Made by a program: the position numbers and the translations under genes
The notes under the pieces: model-generated
What the model was told of the DNA's origin: nothing
What the model saw: only the letters and a program-made list of their open reading frames with translations
Database searches by the model: none
Shown here: piece by piece, positions 34,489 to 42,999 of the stretch
Numbering within the stretch: position 1 is the stretch's first letter
Layout of the letters: every line of letters begins with the position of its first letter
NCBI GenBank assembly: GCA_947085815.1
Contig: CAMTXU010000008.1
Coordinates: forward strand, 1-64,000
Length of the DNA stretch: 64,000 nt
Origin: Fen-1258 sp947085815
GTDB taxonomy: Bacteria; Bacteroidota; Ignavibacteria; Ignavibacteriales; Melioribacteraceae
Direction: 5' to 3'

Positions 34489-35496
34489 TCAATCAAAGTG
34501 AAAATTTACAAACGGAAGAACTTTTGCAATGCCGCGATTGTTCTTTGCGATATTTATTAATCCGAGCTGCACGCCATGCAATTCATCCGAGCTGTTGAAG
34601 AGTCCAATTACAAGCCCCGTTTGAACTCCCTTTATTCTGTTATATCCGGAAATTGAAAGTCCGGTAAAATTTTCTATCTCACTCCAGCCACATGCTAAGT
34701 TCACCCCGGCAAATTCATACGCTTCAGTTTTGTATCCGGCAATATTTACTCCGTTAATTAATCCCTTGCTGACAATTGCCCCTATAGCGATTGATAAGCC
34801 TGTAATATCCTCTGTGCTAACTACCGCCGCTCCGCCAATATTTATTCCGCTCATTGATCCATTTGCAACAGCAGCTAAGCCTCCAAAGTTAATTCCCGAC
34901 ATATCTTTATTAGCAATAACAGCAAGTCCTCCAAAATTGATTCCCCTTAATTCTCCATTTGCAACTGTTGCCAAACCGCCGAAATTAATTCCAAACATAT
35001 CTCGGTTAGAAACTACTGCCAGTCCGCCAATGTTAATACCATTGAGGTCTCCATTGGCAACTACTGCCAAGCCACCGAAATTAATTCCTTTTGCTGATCC
35101 ATTCGATACTATTGCAAGCCCACCAACATTAACTCCGCTCAAATCTTTAGTTGCAACAACTGCCGCAACGCCCAAAGAAATGCCCCTTAATCTTGATGCT
35201 TGCGGTGCTAACCCAAGAGAGAAACCATTAACAGTTGAATTGGGATTACTGCCGGGTTTCCAAAGAGTTATGTTAATGCCGTTTATTTCTTCTATATCGC
35301 AATCGGAAAAATTAATTCGCAACCCATTCCATCTTTGTGAATTGCCAAAACTGATTCCGCTGTTATGAGCTCCTAAATCCAGACTACTGTGGCTGCAACT
35401 TGTCTTTGTAGAATCATCGTAATCTGAAAATCGAATTTGAGCGACTGAAAATGAATTAAGTGAAATAATAATTAAAAGTAGAAAGATTTTTTTCAT
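34489..35496 (-). CDS. Exported LA_2272-type surface repeat protein
   Basis: A 335-residue protein with a signal peptide (ending FSVAQ) and a central array of about ten 16-residue repeats with consensus GINFGGLAVVANGDLN. The units run from about residue 100 to 265 and become less exact near the end (GLSIAIGAIVSKGLIN, GVNIAGYKTEAYEFA). The 16-residue period with Gly/Ile/Asn at fixed places suggests a parallel beta-solenoid or barrel on the surface, as in the LA_2272 family. At DNA level the period is 48 bases. The role is unknown; adhesion or structural functions are guesses. Confidence 0.75.
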   Translation of the reverse strand: MKKIFLLLIIISLNSFSVAQIRFSDYDDSTKTSCSHSSLDLGAHNSGISFGNSQRWNGLRINFSDCDIEEINGINITLWKPGSNPNSTVNGFSLGLAPQASRLRGISLGVAAVVATKDLSGVNVGGLAIVSNGSAKGINFGGLAVVANGDLNGINIGGLAVVSNRDMFGINFGGLATVANGELRGINFGGLAVIANKDMSGINFGGLAAVANGSMSGINIGGAAVVSTEDITGLSIAIGAIVSKGLINGVNIAGYKTEAYEFAGVNLACGWSEIENFTGLSISGYNRIKGVQTGLVIGLFNSSDELHGVQLGLINIAKNNRGIAKVLPFVNFHFD

Positions 35497-35608
35497 GGCA
35501 GTAAAACCTGATGTTTATTATTAATTTCAGATGCCATTTAGACTCTCTAAGAGATTGGTTGGTTACATTCAGAACAAAAAAGAAATCAAAAAAGAAGAGA
35601 ATGAATTA

Positions 35609-36042
35609 TCAGCGCTTCTTAAGGAAGCCGTACTTTTTTATATGCTGAGAAGCAAGATATCCAACAGCGCCTACGGAAACCGCTCCAAGTATTGACCTGA
35701 ATAATTTCATATTCTGAGTTGCGCTGTATTGCTCATATAGTGGATTGAAAATATTCGATTGAACATTACTACCGATACTCTCTTGATAAATTCCAGAGCT
35801 TAAAAACATTCGGGTTCTGATCCAGATAGACGATGAGTCTTTCATAAAATTCGAATTAATTCTAAAATTAGTAAGCTCATTTGAAAGCATCATTTCTTCA
35901 AAATGGATTGAGGATTGAAAAACTTCGATAAGCTCAGCGGTTCTTCTCAATATTTTAGACTATCAATTTGTGATTGACCGAAGAGAGTAGCCGATAAGGT
36001 TAGAAAGAATATTACCTTTTTAAAAATTGCTGTCATCTTCAT
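35609..36042 (-). pseudogene. Small exported protein gene with frameshift
   Basis: ATG at 36042 (or 36036) opens a signal-peptide frame (KKVIFFLTLSATLFGQ, then SQIDSLK) that stops at TGA near 35950. The next frame continues at once with RRTAELIEVFQSSIHFEEM and runs 113 residues to 35609, including a hydrophobic GAVSVGAVGYLASQ segment. Adding one base in the CTAAAATATTG stretch would join both into one exported protein of about 140 residues. The start lies inside the upstream acidic protein gene, so the two are coupled. Either a real frameshift mutation or a one-base sequence error. The family is not recognised. Confidence 0.6.
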
Positions 36043-36544
36043 CATCAAATTCTTCGTCTTCAAAAATGTCTTTATCTTCGAGGTCGAGGTCGCCACCGTC
36101 TATTATTCCGGGCGCGGCATCCTCGTCCAGATCCTTTTCCGAGCGTTTACTTTTTTCTTCGGTGATATAAGAAGTTTCAGGTTGTGCAAAGAAGCTCTCT
36201 TTAGATGAATAATTATCGTCCATCCTATCCATCACTTGCCCCAACATTTCATCGGTCAAGTCTTCCTTCATCTCGATAGCGTCAACTTTTTTCTCCGCGT
36301 CAATTTTATCCAAGCCTTTATCTGCGCTTTTCCACATAGCAGTCAAATCTTTCTTTTCGAGTTTATTAAGATGCGAATGAATTTGTTTTTCTATAACGCT
36401 AATATCTTTTTTGTCCCATGTGCTCTCGGAATAAAGCTGTTCCTTAAGGTAATCCCAAAAGGTTTGCCCTTTTTTTTCCGGTGAGGGAAGTTTCTTAAGT
36501 GAAGCAACCACATCGGTTACGATTTTTTTCATAGAAGTCGGCAC
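36020..36544 (-). CDS. Acidic-tailed protein of unknown function
   Basis: About 174 residues, soluble, helical in the first two thirds (VTDVVASLKKLPSPEKKG, FWDYLKEQLY, VIEKQIHSHLNKLEKKD) and very acidic at the C-terminus (LEDKDIFEDEEFDDEDDSNF). The start is uncertain: GTG at 36544 has AAAGG seven bases upstream, ATG at 36532 is also possible, and a TTG lies at 36559. The end overlaps the start of the frameshifted exported gene by about 23 bases. No family is recognised. The acidic tail could bind a basic partner or act as a chaperone-like segment. Confidence 0.55.
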   Translation of the reverse strand: MPTSMKKIVTDVVASLKKLPSPEKKGQTFWDYLKEQLYSESTWDKKDISVIEKQIHSHLNKLEKKDLTAMWKSADKGLDKIDAEKKVDAIEMKEDLTDEMLGQVMDRMDDNYSSKESFFAQPETSYITEEKSKRSEKDLDEDAAPGIIDGGDLDLEDKDIFEDEEFDDEDDSNF

Positions 36545-36764
36545 GGTGTTACCTTTCAAATAATTACACGTATAAATTAGTAAATAAAAAGAAAAATCAA
36601 CATGTAGAAATTAATTTTGCTTGGAATCGTGTAAATTTTTGTTCCAATAGAATATTTCTTTTATATAATTTTGAGCCGAGGGAAAAAATATTTCCCCTTT
36701 TAATTGTATTTTCGAACTAAATTAAAATTAGTTTATCTAACAATCAGCATATTCAAAATAAAAT

Positions 36765-36836
36765 GCCCCTGTAGTTCAATGGATAGAACGCGAGCCTCCG
36801 AAGCTTGCGATGTGGGTTCGATTCCCGCCGGGGGTA
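36765..36836 (+). tRNA. tRNA-Arg (anticodon CCG)
   Basis: Cloverleaf with acceptor GCCCCTG/CGGGGGT, D arm GTTCAATGGATAGAAC, anticodon stem GCGAGC/GCTTGC with loop CTCCGAA (CCG), and T arm GTGGG-TTCGATT-CCCGC. It reads CGG. CCA is not encoded. Confidence 0.93.
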
Positions 36837-37002
36837 CTAAAAACGTAAGACGTGAATCGGGAGAGGCGGAACGCAAAATCGAGATTGCTAAATTGGTTTA
36901 GTAATTAATCTAACTTAACATCAATTTCCCCTAAACATAAAATCGGTTGTAAACGTCAAATCGAGAGACAATATTTTTCAAAACGAAATGATTGAGGCAT
37001 CC

Positions 37003-39258
37003 ATGCGAAATTTTCAAAAATTTTTCTTTCCCCTACTTCTTCTAATTTACATTCAACCGTTTTATGCACAAAGAGGGGACAAATCTCTTTTAACACTTGA
37101 TCGGATTTTTAACAGCAATGAATTTTCAGGTGAAAGATTCGGTCCCGCCCGGTTTATTGATCAAGGAAAATATTACACAACTCTTGAAAAATCTGTGGAC
37201 GTACCTGATGGAAGAGATATTGTGAAATACGAAACTGAGACAGGTGCAAGAGAAGTTATGGTCTCGGCTAAATTTTTGATTCCTAATGGGGGTACCAAAC
37301 CGCTATCAATCAGTGATTATACGTGGTCTCCTAACAATAATATGCTGATGATTTTCACGAACACTGCGCGAGTGTGGCGTCGCAACACAAGAGGTGACTA
37401 CTATGTGCTTAATCTAAAAACGAATCAACTACAAAAACTCGGCGGCGAAGCTAAGTCATCAACCCTAATGTTTGCAAAATTCTCTCCGGACGAGAAAAAA
37501 GTAGGATACGTGAGAGAACACAATGTGTATGTGGAAGATCTTTCGAGTGGAAAAATTACTCAACTTACATTCGATGGCTCAACAACAATTATCAATGGAA
37601 CTTTTGATTGGGTTTACGAAGAAGAATTAGATCTACGCGATGGATTTAGATGGAGTCCGGACAGCAAATCAATTGCCTATTGGCAGCTTGATGCATCGGG
37701 CATTGGAATATTTTATATGATTAACAATACCGATTCACTCTACTCCAAATTAATTCCCATTCAATATCCCAAGGTGGGCACAACAAATTCATTATGCAAA
37801 GTTGGTGTTGTTAATTCTGATGGCGGAGAAACTATTTGGATGAAAATTCCGGGCGATGCGCGCAACAATTACATCGCAAGGATGGAATGGGCAGCGAATT
37901 CGAATGAATTAGTAATTCAACATCTGAACAGAAAGCAAAATCAAAATGAAGTAATGCTCTGCAACAAAAAAACGGGAGAAGTGAAAACCATTTTTACGGA
38001 AACCGATAACGCTTGGATTGATATTAATGATGATCTCAACTGGCTGAAAAAGGGAAAAGAATTTACGTGGGTTAGCGAACGAGATGGTTGGCGCAACATC
38101 TATATAATTTCGCGGGACGGACAAAAGACAAAACTAATTACACCTGGCAATTACGATGTAATTGATGTGCAAAGCATTGACGAAAAAGGCGGATGGGTTT
38201 ATTTTATAGCATCGCCCGAAAACGCTGCACAGCGTTATCTATTCAAAGTCTCATTAAATGGAAATGGAAAACTAGAACGGATCACACCGAAAGAATTCAG
38301 CGGAAGTAACAGTTACCAAATTTCCGAAGGCGCTAATTATGCGATTCATTCCTTCTCCTCTTCTAATTCAGTACCGATAAGCAATCTGATAAAACTTCCG
38401 GAACATAAAATCATTAAGAGATTAATTGAGAATAAACCACTTGCAGAAAAGATTAATACATTAAAAACGACTCCAACAGAGTTTTTCAAAATAGATATTG
38501 GAGATAGGGTAACGCTTGACGGGTGGATTATTAAACCGACGGATTTTGATTCGTCAAAAAAATATCCTGTTCTCTTTTATGTTTACACGGAACCGGCAGC
38601 GCAAACCGTTGTTGACAGATGGAGCGGCAGTCAATATCTCTGGTATCAAATGCTCGCCCAGCAGGGATATATTATTGTTAGTGTTGATAATAGAGGAACT
38701 CCAGCGCCGCGTGGCAGAGAATTTAGAAAATCGATTTATAAAAAAATAGGAATCTTGAATTCCGCCGATCAAGCTGCCGCAGCTACTGCACTTATTAAAA
38801 AGTGGAGCTTCTTTGATCCTGAAAGAATTGGTGTATGGGGCTGGAGCGGAGGCGGTTCCGAAACTCTTCAATTGATGTTTAGATATCCCGATATTTATAA
38901 AACGGGCATGGCGGTTGCCGCCGTTAGTAACGAAAAATTTTACGATACGATTTATCAAGAAAGATATATGGGATTAGTGACCGAACCCGATAGTGCCTAT
39001 GATAAATGTTCTCTCTATACTCAAGCAAAAAATCTAAAAGGAAATCTTTTGATTGTGCACGGAACCGGCGATGACAATGTTCATTATCAGAATGCGGAAT
39101 ATGTTATAAACGAATTGATCAAATACAATAAACATTTTACGATGATGGCTTATCCTAACCGCTCGCACGGAATTTTTGAAGGAGAAGGAACGACACTGCA
39201 TTTGTATAACCTCCTCACAAAATATTTGTACGATAATCTCCCCGCAGGGGCAAAATAA
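37003..39258 (+). CDS. Dipeptidyl-peptidase IV-like S9B peptidase
   Basis: A 751-residue exported serine peptidase. After a signal peptide (IYIQPFYAQ cleavage region) comes an eight-bladed propeller containing DWVYEEEL, whose Glu pair anchors the substrate N-terminus in dipeptidyl peptidases. The hydrolase domain holds nucleophile Ser615 in GWSGGG, Asp690 in GTGDDNVH and His722 in NRSHGI. It should remove X-Pro or X-Ala dipeptides in the periplasm. ATG 37003 is chosen for the GAGG five bases upstream and the signal peptide. It belongs to a run of peptidase genes (37-51 kb). Confidence 0.9.
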   Translation: MRNFQKFFFPLLLLIYIQPFYAQRGDKSLLTLDRIFNSNEFSGERFGPARFIDQGKYYTTLEKSVDVPDGRDIVKYETETGAREVMVSAKFLIPNGGTKPLSISDYTWSPNNNMLMIFTNTARVWRRNTRGDYYVLNLKTNQLQKLGGEAKSSTLMFAKFSPDEKKVGYVREHNVYVEDLSSGKITQLTFDGSTTIINGTFDWVYEEELDLRDGFRWSPDSKSIAYWQLDASGIGIFYMINNTDSLYSKLIPIQYPKVGTTNSLCKVGVVNSDGGETIWMKIPGDARNNYIARMEWAANSNELVIQHLNRKQNQNEVMLCNKKTGEVKTIFTETDNAWIDINDDLNWLKKGKEFTWVSERDGWRNIYIISRDGQKTKLITPGNYDVIDVQSIDEKGGWVYFIASPENAAQRYLFKVSLNGNGKLERITPKEFSGSNSYQISEGANYAIHSFSSSNSVPISNLIKLPEHKIIKRLIENKPLAEKINTLKTTPTEFFKIDIGDRVTLDGWIIKPTDFDSSKKYPVLFYVYTEPAAQTVVDRWSGSQYLWYQMLAQQGYIIVSVDNRGTPAPRGREFRKSIYKKIGILNSADQAAAATALIKKWSFFDPERIGVWGWSGGGSETLQLMFRYPDIYKTGMAVAAVSNEKFYDTIYQERYMGLVTEPDSAYDKCSLYTQAKNLKGNLLIVHGTGDDNVHYQNAEYVINELIKYNKHFTMMAYPNRSHGIFEGEGTTLHLYNLLTKYLYDNLPAGAK

Positions 39259-39359
39259 TTAAAACATTTCCCCCTTCTGAATATGGAGGGGGAAATACGG
39301 GGCGACTAATTTCTTTCTTTTAAGGATTAGCAATTTATCACAGACATTAAAAAGCACCT

Positions 39360-40308
39360 GGAATTACGAGAGAAAATATTTATGAGTTAACATCCTCTGG
39401 AATTGTTCATTACGATGCTTCTGGTGCAACGCCGCTTTGCTTTATTCTGCAGAAAATATTTGCCTCACTCCGGAGATATTAAATTCATAATGAAAAGTTG
39501 GAAATCAATTGCGCTCGCCGATAATTGGTCGAAGAGTAAAGACAGCAATGGTGACGGGTTAATGGACCTTAAAGGTGTATGACTTGTTATTGTACCGGAA
39601 GTTTTTTCCGGTGATATTAACACTAAACTCTGCGAAGCGTATCATAATCAAGGATTTTCTGCGAGCGGTTACGTTTTTCCTATGGTACGCAGCTTGATTG
39701 GTTTGGAGGCTGATGCACTTAATAACAAAATTACTTTTTCTCCTAAAATTCCTGCGGATAGGAAATTTTTAAAAATTCACAATGTAAATGTCGGCAGTAC
39801 AATTATTAATCTAGATTTAATTAACGAGAATGGAAGAATGGAACTATCGGCAAAAAAAATCTCCGGAAGAAATATTCAAATTGAATTCTCTCATGATCTT
39901 CCTCTTGGTACCGAAAGTAATTCGGTGCTGGTAAACAGACACGAAGTAAAACCGGTTCTGATTCGTCATAAGCAGGCAGAGCAGTTAAAAATCACTCTGG
40001 ATCTAGAAGCAGAATCTTCCGTTGTTTTTACTTATAGACAGGATGTCTCGGTTTTTATACAAGATAAAATTACAGCATTCGGCAATACAAATGAAGGATT
40101 GAAAATTGTATCACAAACTCCGGATGGAAAGAAATTATCTGTTCTTTGTGAAGGAAAACCGAATAAAGATTACGAATTGGGAATTATGAATTACGAACAG
40201 GTAAAATCTATTTCCGGAGCTGAGTTGAGAGATGGGAAATTGATTATGAATATTCCAGGAACCGGAAACGAATTATTAAAACATCAGATTGTTATCGAGG
40301 CGAAATAA
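39360..40308 (+). pseudogene. Remnant of a glycogen-debranching/amylo-1,6-glucosidase-type gene
   Basis: Pieces of one enzyme are spread over three segments. Segment one (39360-39460) reads LTSSGIVHYDASGATPLCF, like the catalytic-site region of amylo-alpha-1,6-glucosidase-type proteins. A frameshift in an A-run near 39453 leads to HSGDIKFIMKSWKSIALADN and DSNGDGLMDL, stopping at TGA (39580-39582). The same frame resumes with VPEVFSGDINTKLCEAYHNQ, then GFSASGYVFPMVRSLIGLEA, the conserved C-terminal end. A 208-codon frame (39682-40308) stays open. Large parts of the catalytic domain are missing. Family naming is from recalled motif order and is moderately sure; that the gene is broken is clear. 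Confidence 0.75.
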
Positions 40309-40848
40309 ATAATCGGCGATATTTTTTGGCTCTACAAATGATCATTTGATGCTAAGACCACCACTTTAAATACTAAGGTTGCTAATCTTCTTGTAATTGA
40401 GATACACTAGAGGTTATAAAAACAACAACATGATTTGATTTTTTGATTTTATTTTCTTCAACACATTAGTCCATATTCATTAATTCGCTTCAATACCAAA
40501 AGTTAGGGACAAGTATTCGGTGCTTTGATGGTTCCCTCTTCCACATTCTTGAAATACTTTTTTTGAAACCACAAGGCTACATTAACCAAACTGATCAATT
40601 GAAAAACTGATCGCCAGATTATTGTCTTAATATTTTCTTTTTATTTTAAGACTCTTGTATGTCCAAATAATCGATGAAATTCATTTTAGGCTGCATTTCA
40701 TACTTTTCACCAAATACCTTATATTTGATATATGAATTTCGAACAACTTCATATTAGCAACCCGATTTGAGAGCAAACGGCTTACCTAAAGCCATGCCTA
40801 TCGATTATCCGAAAAAATTAATCAATTGAAAATATTATTAGGAATTTC
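40309..40848. other. 540-base region between broken glucosidase and prfC
   Basis: No intact gene is seen. On the minus strand around 40518-40640 a stretch of about 40 codons reads like protein (IIWRSVFQLISLVNVALWFQ, then KKYFKNVEEGTIKAPNTCP), bounded by stops; it may be a relic of a membrane protein. The rest is AT-rich. The prfC promoter should lie in the last 100 bases, but no clear box was found. Confidence 0.4.
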
Positions 40849-42459
40849 ATGAGTATTCTGAAAAATATTCAAAGAAGAAAAACATTTGCAATTATAAGTC
40901 ACCCGGATGCGGGCAAGACCACATTAACCGAAAAACTTCTTTTGTACAGCGGCGCCATTCAGATTGCAGGTGCAGTAAAATCGAACAAGATTAAAAAAAC
41001 CGCTGCTTCCGACTTCTTAGAGATTGAAAAGCAGCGAGGTATTTCTGTTGCAACCTCCGTTTTGTCTTTCAACTATAAAGACTCAATCATTAACCTGCTT
41101 GATACACCCGGGCATAAAGATTTTGCAGAAGATACATACCGCACACTTACCGCCGTTGATAGCGTTATTCTTGTTGTCGATAGCGTAAAAGGTGTAGAAG
41201 AACAAACTGAAAAGCTTATGCAAGTCTGCAGAATGAGAAACACACCCGTAATTGTTTTCATCAACAAGCTTGATAGAGAGGGTAAAAGCCCGGTGGCTTT
41301 ATTAGATGAACTTGAACAGAAACTCGATATCAATTTACGCCCTTTAAGCTGGCCCCTCGGGATGGGCTTATCCTTCCGTGGAGTTTATAATATATATAAA
41401 AACACATTCGCGTTTTTCCAATCGAACAAACAGCAGGTTGAAAATGAGGTGCAAGTTTTTAATTCCATTGAAGACCCGGGACTTTACGAATTATTCGGCG
41501 ACAATGCTGTTAAACTTAAACATGATATTGAACTCGTTGACGGCATCTATGATGATTTTAATGTTGAGCGGTACAGAAAAGGTGAACAAGCCCCGGTATT
41601 CTTTGGAAGCGCACTCAACAATTTTGGCATTAAAGAGCTGCTGGATACATTTGTTGAAATAGCTCCCTCCCCTGTGCCGAGAGAAACTACAAGCGGATTA
41701 ATCAAACCCGATAATAAAAGTTTTAGCGGATTCGTATTTAAGATTCACGCAAATATTGATCCAAAGCATCGAGATAGAATTGCTTTCTTAAGAGTATGTT
41801 CCGGTAAATTTGAACGAAACAAATTTTTTCATCACGTACGACTTAATAGAGATATCAAATTTTCTAACCCGGCTGCTTTTATGGGTCAATCAAAAAGTAT
41901 TATCGATGACGCATATGCCGGAGATGTAATTGGGCTTTATGATTCCGGAACATTTAAAATTGGCGATACACTTACCGAGGGGGATGCCTTTATGTATAAA
42001 GGAATACCAAGTTTTTCACCGGAAATTTTTAGAGAACTTAGGAATACCGATCCATTCAAATCCAAGCAGCTCGAAAAAGGAATCAGTCAGTTAACAGATG
42101 AAGGACTTGCCCAGCTTTTTACTCAGAACTACGGCAACAGAAAAGTTATTGGTGTAGTTGGACCGCTTCAATTCGATGTAATTAAGTTCCGCCTTCTTCA
42201 CGAATTTGGAGCGAGTTGCGAGTTTACTAATTATCCGTCGTACAAAGCTTGCTGGGTTAAGTATGAGGAAAAAGATGATATCGAAAGTTTGTCTGCATTG
42301 TGGTCTAACAATCTATTTTTCGATAAGAACAAAAATTTAGTATATATAGCTGAATCTAAATATTCGCTTGAGCGGGCTAAAGAAAAAAATCCGAAAGCAC
42401 AGTTTCTTTTATCAATTGAACATAATGATCTTACTCTTGAAATGGATAATGTTGCATAG
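40849..42459 (+). CDS. prfC: Peptide chain release factor 3
   Basis: A 536-residue translational GTPase with G1 HPDAGKTTLTEK, the switch I region GISVATSV, G3 DTPGHKDFAEDTYRTL and G4 NKLDREG. Length and domain order (G domain, then domains II and III with FVFKIHANIDPKHRDRIAF) match RF3. It uses GTP to remove RF1/RF2 from ribosomes after peptide release. It has the SVATSV switch I and lacks EF-G domains IV and V. It stands alone between two spacer regions of about 540 bases. Confidence 0.96.
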   Translation: MSILKNIQRRKTFAIISHPDAGKTTLTEKLLLYSGAIQIAGAVKSNKIKKTAASDFLEIEKQRGISVATSVLSFNYKDSIINLLDTPGHKDFAEDTYRTLTAVDSVILVVDSVKGVEEQTEKLMQVCRMRNTPVIVFINKLDREGKSPVALLDELEQKLDINLRPLSWPLGMGLSFRGVYNIYKNTFAFFQSNKQQVENEVQVFNSIEDPGLYELFGDNAVKLKHDIELVDGIYDDFNVERYRKGEQAPVFFGSALNNFGIKELLDTFVEIAPSPVPRETTSGLIKPDNKSFSGFVFKIHANIDPKHRDRIAFLRVCSGKFERNKFFHHVRLNRDIKFSNPAAFMGQSKSIIDDAYAGDVIGLYDSGTFKIGDTLTEGDAFMYKGIPSFSPEIFRELRNTDPFKSKQLEKGISQLTDEGLAQLFTQNYGNRKVIGVVGPLQFDVIKFRLLHEFGASCEFTNYPSYKACWVKYEEKDDIESLSALWSNNLFFDKNKNLVYIAESKYSLERAKEKNPKAQFLLSIEHNDLTLEMDNVA

Positions 42460-42999
42460 CGCGGTAAACCGTATGGGGGATGGAAGATGGTTAATGGTTG
42501 ATGGAAGATGTGTAAAAACATTTTAAAATTTTGTTCACAATACCATAGTTCAAAATTAGTTTTTCATTCGCAGTTTATAGACTTGGCGCCTGCTCGTAGG
42601 CAAGCTCTTGGCGTTTTTCTGGCTTAGCCATTCCATTGGAATTAGCGTGCTTGGCATGAAAAAAAACAAATTTAACGCTGGCATAGCCAACCCTAGGGGA
42701 AAAACCGCAAGATAACATGACTACTGCAGACAGAAGCGAAGATCGCAATGAAATGATAGGGGTATCTCTAATAACTTCAAAAACTAATCTGTGAAAATCT
42801 GTTTTTATCCGCTTTATCTGTTTTGAGTTGAAGAGTCCGCAATATACGCTTATTAGTTAATTTCACTCATCTCCTCATCAGGAGAAATTTATATTTTTTT
42901 AACACTTCTCCGTTACAATTTCTTTTTTAAAAGAGTTTTTTCTTTTTAAGTTTATTCAGATCAATTCCGGTTTATATATAAACAGAGGAGAAAAGAATT
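42460..42999. other. 540-base spacer between prfC and a peptidase gene
   Basis: No credible reading frame. The first 60 bases hold a short imperfect direct repeat (GGATGGAAGATGG, then GATGGAAGATG). A small hairpin (GCCT...AGGC) followed by CTTGGCGTTTTT near 42580-42617 may terminate prfC. The end contains the leader and an AGAGGAG ribosome site of the next gene. Confidence 0.4.

Noticed and set aside
34760..35190. Regularly spaced 48-base units, considered as a CRISPR array
   Set aside because: There are no unique spacers between conserved repeats. Units are contiguous, diverged and in frame within a protein; no cas genes are present.
34730..35368. A 212-codon plus-strand frame across the surface-repeat gene
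   Set aside because: It mirrors the repeats of the minus-strand gene (Pro/Ile-rich low-complexity translation) and has no start signal; the minus-strand gene has a signal peptide and a known repeat pattern.
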